From Alloyangia mangrovi (GTDB lineage: Bacteria > Pseudomonadota > Alphaproteobacteria > Rhodobacterales > Rhodobacteraceae): a stretch of 51,274 nucleotides of DNA. The stretch is from contig NZ_NTHN02000037.1 of the NCBI RefSeq assembly GCF_002300555.2, positions 1 to 51,274 of the forward strand, read 5' to 3'. Positions 17,431-27,450 of this stretch are shown in pieces. Below the pieces are notes generated by a model, which did not search any database, was not told the origin of the DNA, and saw only the letters and a program-made list of their open reading frames with translations. The position numbers were made by a program, and so were the translations under genes. Numbering within the stretch: position 1 is the first letter of the stretch; each line of letters opens with the position of its first letter.

Positions 17431-20400
17431 ATGAGCGATCCCCGATTCATCCACCTCCGCGTCCATACCGAATACTCCCTGCTCGAAGGCGCCGTGCGGC
17501 TGAAAAAGCTGCCCGGTCTCTGCGAGGCGATGGAGATGCCCGCCGTGGCGGTGACGGACACCAACAATCTCTTCGCGGCGCTGGAGTTCTCGGTGACCGC
17601 CAGCGGTGCGGGGGTCCAGCCGATCATCGGCTGCCAGCTCGATCTGCTCTACGTCGAGCCGGTGCCGGGCGAGAAACCGAAGGCCCCCGCCCCCATCGTG
17701 CTGCTCGCGCAGAACGAGACGGGCTACGAGAACCTGATGAAGCTCAACTCCTGCCTCTACCTCCGCGGTGACGGGCAGGAGCCGCATGTGACGCTGGACG
17801 ATCTCGAGACCTATGGCGCAGGGCTGATCTGTCTCTCGGGCGGCCCCGACGGCCCTGTCGGTCGACACCTGCGCGACAACCACCGCGCCGCGGCGCAGAC
17901 CCTGCTGACCCGGCTGCACCAGATCTACGAGGACCGGCTCTACGTCGAACTGCAGCGCCACCCCGGCGAGAACGGCCTGCCTCCCGAGGAGCGTATCGCC
18001 GAGCGCGGCCACATCGAGATGGCCTACGAGATGGGCCTGCCGCTGGTCGCGACCAACGATGTCTACTTCCCCAAGGCCGAGATGTACGAGGCGCATGACG
18101 CGCTGATCTGCATCAGCGAAGGTGCCTATGTCGACCAGCAGGAACCGCGCCGGCGGCTGACCGCGCAGCACTACCTCAAGAGCCCGCAGGAGATGGCGAC
18201 GCTCTTTGCCGACCTGCCCGAGGCGCTCGAGAACACCGTCGAGATCGCCAGGCGCTGCGCCTTCATGGCCTACCGGCGCGATCCGATCCTGCCGAAGTTC
18301 GCCGACGACGAGGTTGAGGAACTGCGCCGTCAGGCCAACGAGGGGCTTCAGGCGCGGCTCGCGGTGATCCCGCACGCGGTCTCGGTCGAGGAATACCAGA
18401 AGCGGCTCGATTTCGAGCTCGGCATCATCGAGGGCATGGGCTTTCCGGGCTACTTCCTGATCGTGGCCGACTTCATCAAGTGGTCGAAGGACAACGACAT
18501 TCCCATCGGGCCGGGGCGGGGCTCGGGCGCAGGCTCTCTGGTCGCCTATGCGCTGACCATCACCGACCTCGACCCCCTGCGCTACTCGCTGCTGTTCGAG
18601 CGCTTCCTCAACCCCGAACGTGTGTCGATGCCCGACTTCGACATCGACTTCTGCATGGACCGGCGCGAGGAAACGATCCGCTACGTGCAGGAGAAGTACG
18701 GGCGCGACAAGGTGGGGCAGATCATCACCTTCGGCGCGCTGCTGTCCAAGGCGGCGGTGCGCGACGTCGGCCGGGTGCTGCAGATGCCCTACGGCCAGGT
18801 CGACCGGCTGTCGAAGATGATCCCGGTCGAGGGGGTGAAGCCCGTCTCGATCGAGAAGGCACTGCAGGACGAGCCGCGGCTGCGCGAGGAGGCCCGCAAC
18901 GAGGAGGTCGTCGACCGGCTGCTCACCTACGGCCAGCAGGTCGAGGGGCTGCTGCGGAACGCCTCGACCCACGCCGCGGGCGTGGTGATCGGCGACCGGC
19001 CGCTGGACCAGCTGGTGCCGCTCTACCAGGATCCGCGGTCGGACATGCCGGCCACCCAGTTCAACATGAAATGGGTGGAACAGGCCGGCCTCGTGAAGTT
19101 CGACTTCCTCGGCCTCAAGACGCTGACGGTGATCCAGAACGCGGTGAACCTGATCCTGAAGTCGGGCCGGCCGATCCATGTCGCTGCCGATGGCACCGAG
19201 CTCTACGCCCCGCCCGAGGGCGCAGAGAACCAGATGAACCTCATCCCGCTGGATGACGAGAAGACCTACGAGCTTTATTCCGCCGCCAAGACGGTCGCCG
19301 TGTTCCAGGTGGAAAGCTCGGGCATGATGGATGCGCTCAAGCGCATGAAGCCCACCTGCATCGAGGACATCGTGGCGCTGGTGGCGCTCTACCGTCCCGG
19401 CCCGATGGAGAACATCCCGGTCTATTGCGAGGTCAAGAACGGGTTGCGCGAAATCACCTCGGTGCATCCCTCGATCGACCACATCCTTGCCGAAACGCAG
19501 GGCATCATCGTCTACCAGGAACAGGTGATGCAGATCGCGCAAGAGATGGCGGGCTACTCGCTCGGCGGCGCCGACCTGCTGCGCCGCGCCATGGGCAAGA
19601 AGATCAAGGAGGCGATGGACGCCGAGCGTCCGAAGTTCGAGAAGGGCGCGGCCGAGAACGGCGTCGACAAGAAGAAGGCCACCGAGGTCTTCGACCTTCT
19701 GGAGAAGTTCGCCAACTACGGCTTCAACAAGTCGCACGCGGCGGCCTATGCGGTGGTCTCCTACCAGACAGCCTGGCTGAAGGCGAACCACCCGGTGGAG
19801 TTCATGGCGGGCGTCATGAACTGCGACATCCACCTGACCGACAAGCTCGCCGTCTATTTCGACGAGACGAAGAACGGGCTCAAGCTGCCCTACGTGCCGC
19901 CCTGCATCAACCGCTCGCAGGCGAGCTTCGACGTGGTGAACGGCGAGCTGGTCTACGCGCTCGGCGCGCTGAAGAACGTCGGGCTCGATGCCATGCGGCT
20001 GGTTGTCGAGGGCCGCGGCGACACCCCCTTCACCACGCTCTTCGACGTGGCGCGGCGGGTGGACCTCAAGCGCGTCGGCAAGCGCCCGATGGAGATGATG
20101 GCCCGCGCCGGTGTCTTCGACATGCTCGACAAGAACCGCCGCCGGGTGTTCGACAGCCTCGACGCGCTGGTCGCCTATTCCGCCGCGATCCACGAGCAGA
20201 AGGCCTCGGCGCAGGTCTCGCTCTTTGGCGAGGCCGGCGACGACCTGCCCGAGCCGCGCCTTTCGCCGGTGCCCGACTGGCTGCCCGCCGAGCGGCTGTC
20301 GGAAGAGTTCAAGGCGATCGGCTTCTACCTCTCGGGCCACCCGCTCGACGATTACATGCCCGCGCTGAAGCGGCGCGACGTGATGACCCTCGAGGAGGCC

Positions 20401-20928
20401 ACCAACAAGGCGCGCGGCGGGCCCTGCATCGCAAAGCTCGCCGGCGTCGTCGCCGGGCGGCAGGAGCGCAAGTCGGCCAAGGGCAATCGCTTTGCCTTTG
20501 CCCAGCTCTCCGATCCCACGGGGGCCTACGAGGTGACGCTGTTCTCGGAGACGCTGGAGAAGAGCCGCGAGTTCCTCGAGACCGGCTCGAAGGTGGTGAT
20601 CACCGTCGAGGCCACGATGGAAGCCGACCAGCTCAAGCTGCTGGCGCGCTCGGTGGGACCGGTCGAACAGGTGGTGGCAGGCGCCGGGGCGACCGGGCTG
20701 AAGATCTGGATCGAGGGCGCCAGCGCGATCAGCCAGATCGCCTCGGTGCTGTCGCGTGCCGCCGAGCAGATGCCCAAGGCCGGGCGCGGCCCGGTGCGGC
20801 TCTGCCTTGCCGACCACGGGCTGCCGGGCGAGGTCGAGATGGACCTGCAGCAGGACTTCCCGGTGACCCCGGAGATCAAGGGCGCGGTGAAATCGCTGGG
20901 CGGGGTGCTGGCGGTCGAGGACTTCTGA
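17431..20928 (+). CDS. dnaE: DNA polymerase III alpha subunit (replicative)
   Basis: The catalytic subunit of the replicative polymerase, 1165 residues and full length. An N-terminal PHP domain starts at HLRVHTEYSLLEG. The palm carries MPDFDIDF (Asp about 402 and 404) and the third catalytic Asp in KFDFLGLKTL (about residue 558). The finger region GPGRGSGAGSLV and thumb precede it. The C-terminal third has the helix-hairpin-helix and OB-fold regions (ANKARGGPCIAKLAGVV-type). It has the DnaE1 layout, not the DnaE2/ImuC form. ATG 17431 fits the family start; the ribosome binding site is weak. It is a single-gene unit, followed by a small hairpin at 20956-20971. Confidence 0.97.
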   Translation: MSDPRFIHLRVHTEYSLLEGAVRLKKLPGLCEAMEMPAVAVTDTNNLFAALEFSVTASGAGVQPIIGCQLDLLYVEPVPGEKPKAPAPIVLLAQNETGYENLMKLNSCLYLRGDGQEPHVTLDDLETYGAGLICLSGGPDGPVGRHLRDNHRAAAQTLLTRLHQIYEDRLYVELQRHPGENGLPPEERIAERGHIEMAYEMGLPLVATNDVYFPKAEMYEAHDALICISEGAYVDQQEPRRRLTAQHYLKSPQEMATLFADLPEALENTVEIARRCAFMAYRRDPILPKFADDEVEELRRQANEGLQARLAVIPHAVSVEEYQKRLDFELGIIEGMGFPGYFLIVADFIKWSKDNDIPIGPGRGSGAGSLVAYALTITDLDPLRYSLLFERFLNPERVSMPDFDIDFCMDRREETIRYVQEKYGRDKVGQIITFGALLSKAAVRDVGRVLQMPYGQVDRLSKMIPVEGVKPVSIEKALQDEPRLREEARNEEVVDRLLTYGQQVEGLLRNASTHAAGVVIGDRPLDQLVPLYQDPRSDMPATQFNMKWVEQAGLVKFDFLGLKTLTVIQNAVNLILKSGRPIHVAADGTELYAPPEGAENQMNLIPLDDEKTYELYSAAKTVAVFQVESSGMMDALKRMKPTCIEDIVALVALYRPGPMENIPVYCEVKNGLREITSVHPSIDHILAETQGIIVYQEQVMQIAQEMAGYSLGGADLLRRAMGKKIKEAMDAERPKFEKGAAENGVDKKKATEVFDLLEKFANYGFNKSHAAAYAVVSYQTAWLKANHPVEFMAGVMNCDIHLTDKLAVYFDETKNGLKLPYVPPCINRSQASFDVVNGELVYALGALKNVGLDAMRLVVEGRGDTPFTTLFDVARRVDLKRVGKRPMEMMARAGVFDMLDKNRRRVFDSLDALVAYSAAIHEQKASAQVSLFGEAGDDLPEPRLSPVPDWLPAERLSEEFKAIGFYLSGHPLDDYMPALKRRDVMTLEEATNKARGGPCIAKLAGVVAGRQERKSAKGNRFAFAQLSDPTGAYEVTLFSETLEKSREFLETGSKVVITVEATMEADQLKLLARSVGPVEQVVAGAGATGLKIWIEGASAISQIASVLSRAAEQMPKAGRGPVRLCLADHGLPGEVEMDLQQDFPVTPEIKGAVKSLGGVLAVEDF

Positions 20929-20955
20929 GCGGTCTGCCGCCGGGTTTCCCTGCTT

Positions 20956-20971
20956 CCACAAGGGGTTGTGG
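20956..20971 (+). terminator. weak hairpin after dnaE
   Basis: CCACAA and TTGTGG pair around GGGG, about 28 bases past the dnaE stop. No T-tract follows, so it is at best a weak or Rho-assisted terminator. Confidence 0.3.
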
Positions 20972-21073
20972 ATCCGCCTCCGGAAAAAGGTTAAACGAGG
21001 GTTAAGATTATTGACCTGCGCGGGGCATCGCGCGGGCCAATAACGCCGACGGTGCCTATTCCGGAGACCCTTC

Positions 21074-21847
21074 GTGACACCCGCCGCCCCGACCCGCCGT
21101 GGCCTTGCGCAGATCCTCCCGGCCCTGCTCGCGACGCTGGCGCTTACCGCCTGCGAGACGCCGGGCGAGGTGCCGCGCCTGTCGGAGGTCGAGCTGGACG
21201 AAAGCGCCGGTCAGAGCGCCGCCCTGCCCTCCGAGGCCGAGCTCTCTGACGAGGGAGGATTTCTTGCCGCAACCGAGACCCCCGTGCCGCGAGCAGCGCC
21301 GCCGCAGGGCGGGCTCCTGGGCTGGCTCGGCGGGCAGGCCGCGGCGGCCAAGGGCACGGGTCCCGACGCGCGGCAGGTCCCCTTCGGCACCACCCTGCCC
21401 TATGGCGAGATCGCCCGGGTCTGCGGCGTGCCAGAGAGTCGGCTCGGCGTTCCGGTGGCGCAATATCCCGAGACCCGGCGCGGCTACGTTCTTTATGACA
21501 GCCGCCCCGGCACGACGGCGCCGCGCGCGCTCTACATCACCGGTTTCGACGATGGCTGCGCCCGGCAGGTGACCGGGGCCTTGGCGCTCTTCGGCGATCC
21601 CGAACTGCATGAGCAACTGCGCTACGGGCTGGCCGGGCGCAGCCTGCCGAAGGGGCCGGTGGACGGGGCCTACGAGACGGTGAAGGCCGAGGTCTGCCGC
21701 GTCGCGCCGGGCCGGCCCTGCGGTCGGGCGATGTCGCGGCTGGCGCGGGACACGGCCTTTGTCAGCGTCTACCCAGCCTTCGGCAGCGCGTCCTACGTGA
21801 ACCTGCTGCTGCACGGCGGGCAGGTCGTCGCCCTCGAGCAGCATTGA
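21074..21847 (+). CDS. hypothetical lipoprotein
   Basis: A 257-residue protein starting at GTG 21074, with GGAG about 8 bases upstream. The N-terminus has an arginine region, a hydrophobic stretch and lipobox LTAC, so lipidation at the Cys and anchoring in an envelope membrane are expected. The next ~60 residues are low-complexity (Ala, Pro, Glu). The conserved-looking part starts at FGTTLPYGEIARVCG and contains four further Cys (VCG, GCAR, EVCR, RPCG) that could pair in the periplasm. I recognise it only as a conserved hypothetical protein of this bacterial family. It is convergent with slyX, with a 16-base gap. Confidence 0.8.
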   Translation: MTPAAPTRRGLAQILPALLATLALTACETPGEVPRLSEVELDESAGQSAALPSEAELSDEGGFLAATETPVPRAAPPQGGLLGWLGGQAAAAKGTGPDARQVPFGTTLPYGEIARVCGVPESRLGVPVAQYPETRRGYVLYDSRPGTTAPRALYITGFDDGCARQVTGALALFGDPELHEQLRYGLAGRSLPKGPVDGAYETVKAEVCRVAPGRPCGRAMSRLARDTAFVSVYPAFGSASYVNLLLHGGQVVALEQH

Positions 21848-21863
21848 CGCGCGGCGCGACGGC

Positions 21864-22079
21864 TCAGTAGTGCGGCGGGCGCTCGTCGCCGAGGATCACG
21901 CCGCCACCGCCGTCGCTCTCTCGCGCGGCCTCGCGCTCCATCAGCAGCTGCACACGGTACTGGAGCAGGGCGATGTCCTTGTCCTGCCGGGCGACGGTCT
22001 GGGACAGATCGTCCACCGCGCGCTGGAGATGCGCGATGCGTTCCTGAAGGTCTTGGATATCTTGCGGCTCTTGCGGCAT
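21864..22079 (-). CDS. slyX: SlyX family protein
   Basis: A 71-residue coiled-coil protein. LQERIAHLQRAVDDLSQTVA, then QDKDIALLQYRVQLL, shows the heptads of the SlyX family, and the C-terminus ends in the family's RPPHY. ATG 22079 is chosen because AAGGAG lies 7 bases upstream; the longer open frame adds no family sequence. The function is not established; the E. coli protein is a small cytoplasmic protein of unknown role. It lies between the lipoprotein gene and the end of the NMG cluster. Confidence 0.88.
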   Translation of the reverse strand: MPQEPQDIQDLQERIAHLQRAVDDLSQTVARQDKDIALLQYRVQLLMEREAARESDGGGGVILGDERPPHY

Positions 22080-22167
22080 CGCAGGCTCCTTCCCTCGCGT
22101 CGAGAGGCTGGGTGACGGTCTGCGCTGCAGATAGGCGTCCGGGCCCGGCTTGTCCATGGCGCGGATC

Positions 22168-22227
22168 GGGGGCTCTGCCCCCGCCGCGCTGCGCGCGCCT
22201 CCCCCGGGATATTTTCACCTAGAAGAA
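22168..22227 (+). repeat. intergenic hairpin repeat (copy 2)
   Basis: It begins GGGGGCTCTGCCCCC, a stem with loop TCT, continues with a GC-rich palindrome (CGCGCTGCGCGCG) and ends CCCCCGGGATATTTTCACC plus TAGAAGAA. It is nearly identical to the copy at 37111. Lying directly after mgdD, it may help end the NMG transcript. Confidence 0.85.
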
Positions 22228-22230
22228 CGA

Positions 22231-22786
22231 TCAGGCGGCAAGGCGGGCGGCAGCGGTCTCGAGTGCGTGCCAGAGGCTTTGCGCCGCGGAGCGCATGCCG
22301 AGGAGCGTGAGCTCGGATCCCGAGGGGCGCAAGGCGAAGACCGGCATGTGGTGCAGCAGGGTACGGGTGGCGCGGCCCGGGGAGAGCGCCTCGGGGGGGC
22401 AGGTTCACCAGCCGCTCGATGAGGCGCTCCAGCGCGGCGGCGTCCGGCGCGGTGATCTCGAGAGCCACCCAGCCGTCGGTCTGCTCGGTCACCGACGCGC
22501 CGGGCGCCTCGGCGCGCAGCGCGGCGGCGAAATCGGTTTCGGCGCGCTGCTCACCCAGCAGCATCCACTGCCCCGGCGCGGTCCAGAAGGCAGCGTGACC
22601 CTCTGCCCCTGTCATCCCCCCGGGCGGCGGCAGGCTCAGGCCGAAGGGCGCGGGCACGGCGGCATCACGGCGCAGGGCCAGCGAGGCGAGGGCAATGTCG
22701 GGCCGCTCGGTCAGGGTGAGCGCGCCGAAGGCCGCGCGGCGCGGGGTCTCGGTACCGAGGGCCGTGAGGGGGATGAGATCAGTCAC
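22231..22786 (-). CDS. mgdD: NMG dehydrogenase subunit D (SoxG-like), one frameshift
   Basis: Homologue of the gamma subunit of heterotetrameric sarcosine oxidase. The N-terminal 150 residues are intact (GQWMLLGEQ, SVTEQTDGWVALEI). The frame breaks at the run of seven G at 22393-22399. Removing one base yields 184 residues that end in the usual MPVFALRP and LWHALETAAARLAA region, with the stop at 22231. The start overlaps mgdC by 8 bases. As last gene of the mgd operon it is needed for the dehydrogenase complex that releases glutamate and a one-carbon unit from N-methylglutamate. The surplus base is probably a sequence error. Confidence 0.83.
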
Positions 22787-25723
22787 GCAGGCGCGCTCCT
22801 TCGGGGTCGACGAATTGTGCCGGTACCACGCGCAGCGCGGCGCTGGAGCCCTCGAGCGGATTGGCGGCGAGGATCACCTCGCCCATGCGGCTCTCGCCAT
22901 TCTCGAGGAAGCCGAGGCCGATGGAGCTGCCGACGTGCGGCGAGTGGCAAGCCGAGGTGATCCAGCCCTGATCGTGGGCCACGTCCTGCGGGGCGCCTTC
23001 GGCGAAGAGATGCGATCCGGGCACGACGGTGGCGGCTGGCTCCACCGGCTGCAGGCCGACAAGGCGGCGGCTGTCCTGCGCCAGACCCTCGCGGCGGGAC
23101 ATGACCGCGCCGATCGAGTCTTTCTTGCGCGAGACCATCGCGCCAAGGCCGAGCATCTCCGCCGTGGTCTGGCCGTTCAGCTCGGCCCCCGCCGCATGGC
23201 CCTTTTCGATGCGCAGCACGCCGAGCGCCTCGGTGCCATAGGGGGTGACGCCGAGATCCGCCCCCTGCGCCATCAGCCGCTGCATCAGCGCCGCGCCATA
23301 GCGGGCGGGCACGGCGATCTCATAGGCGAGCTCGCCCGAGAAGGAGATGCGGAAGAGCCGCGCGCGCAGGCCGCCGCAGACGGTGAGCGCGGCGCAGGCC
23401 ATGAAGGGGAAGGCCGCGTTCGACAGGTCGGCCCCGTCCGTGATGCGGGCCAGCAGTTCGCGCGATTTCGGGCCTGCCACGGCGATCTGTGCCCAGGCGT
23501 CGGTGGTCGAAATGACCTGCACGTCGAGCTCGGGCCAGAGGCACTGCCGGGCGAATTCCATGTTCCGGTAGACCAGCCCGGCGTTGCCGGTGGTGGTGGT
23601 GACCACGTAGTGATCCTCGGCCAGCCGGGCGCAGGTGCCGTCGTCGTAGAGATGCCCGTCCTCGCGCAGCATCAGCCCGTAGCGGACGCGGCCGACCTTC
23701 AGCGTGCCCATCGTGTTCGCGTAGACGCGATTGAGGAACTCCCCGGCGTCGCTGCCCTGCACGTCGATCTTGCCCAGCGTGGTCACGTCGCAGAGGCCGA
23801 CGGCGCTGCGCACGGCCCGCGCCTCGCGGTCGACGCTCTGCCGCCAGTGGGTCTCGCCGGGCTGCGGGAAGTATTGCGCCCGCAGCCATTGCCCGACCTC
23901 GGTGAAGGCGGCGCCCTGTGCCTCGGCCCAATGGTGGGTTGGGGTGAGGCGTGTCGGGCGGAAGTCCTTGCCGGTGTCGCCGCCGCCCAGCACCGAGAGC
24001 GAGACGCCGGTGTAGGGCGGGCGAAAGATGGTGGTGCCGGTTTCGGGTACCGCCTTGCCGGTGAGCTCGGCCATCACCGCCAGCGCGGTGACATTGGCGG
24101 TCTTGCCCTGATCCGTCGCCATGCCGAGCGTGGTCCAGCGCTTCAGGTGTTCGACCGGGCGCATATTCTCCTTATGTGCCAGCGCGATGTCCTTGACCGT
24201 CACGTCGTTCTGGAAGTCCACCCAGGCGCGCGCCTTGCCGGGCACATGCCAGAGGGCGGTCTGGCGCAGGGGACGGTCTTCGGCCTCGGGCAGGCGGGGG
24301 AGCGCCGCGCGGATGCCAAGCTCCGACAGGGCGACCTGCGCCGCCCGCGCGCCATCCTCGAGCGCGGCAGCGGTGGAGCCGCGCCCGGCGCAGGCACCGG
24401 AGGGGATGAGGCCCTGCGGCCCGCCCTCGCCCGGCACGAGGGCCAGGAGATTCTCGTTCCAGACCGGGCGGCCGCGGTGGTGCGAGGCGAGATGCACGTT
24501 GGGGTTCCAGCCGCCCGAGACGCCAAGCGCATGGCATTCGAGCCAGTCGGCACGGCCATCGCGGGTGATCTCGATCGAGCCGAGGCCCAGCCGTCCGCGC
24601 GTGCCGGTGACCTGCGCTCCGGCGAAGAGCTGGTAGTCGCCGAATTTGGGCGCATCCGCACGCGGGTCTATCACCCCAAGCACGTTGGCCCCCTTGGCGA
24701 TGAGGTCGAGCGCCGTGCGGTGACCGTCATCGTTGTTCGTGAAGATGGCGATGCGGTCCTGCGACTTTGCCACCGGCAGCGCCGCCCATCGGTTGGCATA
24801 GGCCCGCATTGCCCCCGCGAGCAGGATGCCGGGGCGGTCGTTGCTGGCAAAGGGGATGTGCCGCTCGGTCGCGCCCGCCGCCAGCACGGCGCGTCTCGCG
24901 GTGATCCGCCAGAGCGTCTGGCGCACCTGCGGCCCCGGCTCGGACATGTGGTCGGCGACGCGTTCGACGGCGCCGAAGACGCCGTGGTCATAGGCGCCGA
25001 AGACGGTGGTGCGGGAGAGGATGCGCACATTTGGCAGGGCGCGCAGTTCGGCTTCCACGGCCGCCACCCAGTCGGATGCGGGCGCGCCGCCCAGCGGATC
25101 GCTCTCGGCCAGCAGGCGGCCGCCGAGGCGGAAGTCCTCGTCCGCCAGCACCACCTGCGCGCCGGCGCGGGCGGCGGTCAGCGCCGCCGACAGCCCCGCC
25201 GCGCCTGCCCCGATGACCAAGAGGTCGCAATGCAGGTAGCCGCGGTCATAGGCGTCGGGGTCGGCTCGCCCGAGAGTGCGCCGAGGCCCGCGGCGCGGCG
25301 GATGAACGGCTCGTAGAGATGCTTCCAGAAAGCGCGCGGCCAGAGGAAGGTCTTGTAGTAGAAGCCCGCCGCGAAGAAAGGCGAGAGCAGGTCGTTCACC
25401 GCCAGTGCATCAAGGCCCAGCGGGCCGACGTGGTTCTGGCTGCGGGCCGTCAGCCCGTCGTAGAGCTCGGCCACGGTGGCGCGGGTGTTGGGCTCGGCGC
25501 GGGCGCCCTCGCGCAGGGTGACGAGGGCGTTGGGCTCCTCGGAGCCGGCCGAGATCGGGCCGCGCGGGCGGTGGTACTTGAAGCTGCGGCCCATGAGGCG
25601 CACGCCGTTTGCCAGCAGCGCCGAGGCCAGCGTGTCGCCGGGGTGGCCGGTGTAGCGCTTGCCGTTGAAGGTGAAGCTCAGGGTCTGGCTGCGGTCGATC
25701 AGGCCGCCGGGGATGCGGGTCAT
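22779..25723 (-). CDS. mgdC: NMG dehydrogenase subunit C (SoxA-like), one frameshift
   Basis: Homologue of the alpha subunit of sarcosine oxidase, about 981 residues when repaired. Order of domains: an N-terminal ferredoxin/ubiquitin-like domain (FTFNGKRYTGHPGDTLASAL), a dinucleotide-binding domain (VIGAGAAGLSAALTAARAGA), a central part with CGRGS-like AGRGSTAAAL, and a C-terminal aminomethyltransferase (GcvT-like) domain that binds tetrahydrofolate (QGSDAGEFLNRVYAN, GELAYEIAVPARYG). Between SGEP and YLHCDLLVIGAG, at about 25257-25266, one base is missing; restoring it joins the halves. Context beside gmaS and mgsABC favours N-methylglutamate over sarcosine as substrate. Confidence 0.88.
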
Positions 25724-26010
25724 TCGGCGGCTCCCTTCAGGGCCAGCGCGACGTCCGAGGCGAGCTCGGCGCCGAGAATTTCATGGGTGAGCGTGTTGCG
25801 GGTCACCACCAGCCACGAGCGGTCGCCCTGCTCGTGGAACCACAGCTCGCGGTGCACGCCCGCAGGGTTGCCCCTCAGGAAGACGTAGTCGCAGAAGGCG
25901 GCCTCGGCGCCCTCGGCTACGGGCGAGGGACGGTCCAGCAGAGCGGCGTCGCCGAGATAGGTGAATTCCTGCGCGTCGCGAAGGCCGAGGAGCGGGTGCG
26001 GGATCAGCAT
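25720..26010 (-). CDS. mgdB: NMG dehydrogenase subunit B (SoxD-like)
   Basis: A 96-residue homologue of the delta subunit of sarcosine oxidase: RDAQEFTYLGDAALLDRP, then FLRGNPAGVHRELWFHEQG and VVTRNT. Classical delta subunits bind zinc through Cys residues near MxxCPxCG; here the N-terminus is MLIPHPLLGLRD and only one Cys remains in the whole protein. Zinc binding in the classical way is therefore not expected. This Cys-less form seems typical of the NMG variant, though I infer that. It overlaps mgdC by 4 bases and is separated from mgdA by 163 bases of hairpin-rich sequence. Confidence 0.9.
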   Translation of the reverse strand: MLIPHPLLGLRDAQEFTYLGDAALLDRPSPVAEGAEAAFCDYVFLRGNPAGVHRELWFHEQGDRSWLVVTRNTLTHEILGAELASDVALALKGAAE

Positions 26011-26064
26011 GGGGCAGCATCCATCTGGCGGGGGTCATGTAGGAAGGGCAGTCCCCGGCCACGG

Positions 26065-26134
26065 GTGGGGGCAAAGCCCCCACGCAAAGGCAACTCCTGC
26101 GGGGCGGTCGGTGGCTGCCCGGCGTGCCGCCGGG
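26065..26134. repeat. two GC-rich hairpins between mgdA and mgdB
   Basis: GTGGGGGC-AAA-GCCCCCAC at 26065-26083 is a perfect 8-base stem. CCCGGC and GCCGGG pair around GTGCC at 26118-26134. They fill the only sizeable gap in the otherwise tightly packed mgd genes. Confidence 0.65.
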
Positions 26135-26173
26135 CGGGCAGGAGGAGCATGGCACAGCACATGATGGGAAGCC

Positions 26174-27424
26174 TCAATGCAGGTTCGGCTGGGCGCCCGC
26201 GCCCTTTTCGTCGATGAGATGCCCGCGCGCGAAGCGGTCGAGCCGATAGGCGGTCGCGGTCTCGTGCGGGCGGCCGGTGGCCAGCAGGTGAGCAAAGGCG
26301 TAACCCGAGGCAGGCGTCGCCTTGAAGCCGCCGTAGCACCAGCCGGCGTTGAGGTAGAGCCCGTCCACCGGCGTCGCGTCGATGATCGGCGAGCCGTCCA
26401 TCGACATGTCCATGATGCCGCCCCAGCTGCGCAGCAGCCGCGCCCGGCCGATCATCGGCATGACGGCCATGCCGCCCTCGGCCACGTCCTCGACCACCGG
26501 CAGGTTGCCGCGCTGCGCGTAGGAATTGTAGCCGTCGATGTCGCCGCCGAAGACCAGCCCGCCCTTGTCGGACTGGCTGATGTAGAAATGCCCCGCGCCG
26601 AAGGTGATCACCGTGTCGATGAGCGGCTTGAGCCCCTCCGAGACGAAGGCCTGCAGCACATGGCTCTCGATCGGCAGGCGCATCCCGGCCATCTGCATGA
26701 CCCGGCTCGACGAGCCCGCCACGGCGACGCCGACCTTGCCCGCGCCGATGTAGCCGCGCGTGGTCTCGACGCCCCGGACCGTGCCGCCCTCGATGCGAAA
26801 ACCGGTGACCTCGCAGTTCTGGATGATGTCGACGCCGCGCATGTCGGCGCCCCGCGCATAGCCCCAAGCCACACCGTCGTGGCGGGCGGTGCCGGCGCGG
26901 GCCTGCAGCAGCCCGCCCTTTATCGGAAAGCGGGCGTTGTCGAAGTTGAGATACGGCAGCCGCGCGCGCAGCTCCCCCTGCCCCATGAGCCGCGCATCCG
27001 CCCCGGCCAGCAGCATGGCGTTGCCGCGCCGCCGGTAGGCGTCGCGCTGCGCGTCGGTGTGGAAGAGGTTGATGATCCCGCGCTGGCTGACCATCGAGTT
27101 GAAGTTGGTCTCCTGCTCGAGGGTCTCCCAGAGCTTCATTGAGAACTCGTAGAAGGGCTCGTTGCCCGGAAGCAGGTAGTTCGACCGTATGATCGTGGTG
27201 TTGCGCCCGATGTTGCCCGAGCCGATCCAGCCCTTCTCCAGCACCGCCACCTTGGCCTGCCCGAAGGTCTTGGCAAGGTAGAAGGCGGTGGCGAGCCCGT
27301 GCCCGCCGCCACCCACGATGACGAAATCATAGGCTGGCTTGGGCGCGGGATCGCGCCAGAGCGGTTTCCAGCCTTTGTGGCCGGTGAGGGCTTCCTTGAT
27401 GACCCGGAGGCCGGAGAAATGCAT
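26174..27424 (-). CDS. mgdA: NMG dehydrogenase subunit A (SoxB-like FAD protein)
   Basis: A 416-residue homologue of the catalytic beta subunit of sarcosine oxidase (DAO family). FVIVGGGGHGLATAFYLAK (about 34-52) is the FAD-binding Rossmann motif, and EKGWIGSGNIGRNTTIIRS follows. His182 in GTARHDG is where the characterised enzyme attaches FMN covalently. The C-terminus has WGGIMDMSMDGSPIID and LNAGWCYGGFKATP, the usual second FAD contact. It oxidises the N-methyl group of N-methylglutamate, inferred from the neighbours gmaS and mgsABC. It is first of the mgd genes, 26 bases after gmaS. Confidence 0.92.
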   Translation of the reverse strand: MHFSGLRVIKEALTGHKGWKPLWRDPAPKPAYDFVIVGGGGHGLATAFYLAKTFGQAKVAVLEKGWIGSGNIGRNTTIIRSNYLLPGNEPFYEFSMKLWETLEQETNFNSMVSQRGIINLFHTDAQRDAYRRRGNAMLLAGADARLMGQGELRARLPYLNFDNARFPIKGGLLQARAGTARHDGVAWGYARGADMRGVDIIQNCEVTGFRIEGGTVRGVETTRGYIGAGKVGVAVAGSSSRVMQMAGMRLPIESHVLQAFVSEGLKPLIDTVITFGAGHFYISQSDKGGLVFGGDIDGYNSYAQRGNLPVVEDVAEGGMAVMPMIGRARLLRSWGGIMDMSMDGSPIIDATPVDGLYLNAGWCYGGFKATPASGYAFAHLLATGRPHETATAYRLDRFARGHLIDEKGAGAQPNLH

Positions 27425-27450
27425 GGCTCAGCTCGCGTGCAAGAAGGTGG

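Noticed and set aside
17422-20961. A very long open frame on the strand opposite dnaE
   Set aside because: In high-G+C genes the complementary strand stays open because third positions are G or C. The His/Arg/Leu/Asp-rich translation has no family features, while dnaE is certain.
6253-22399. Poly-G tracts as phase-variation switches
   Set aside because: The tracts occur in metabolic genes, on both strands, always one base too many, and similar single-base errors occur outside long runs. Sequence error is simpler.
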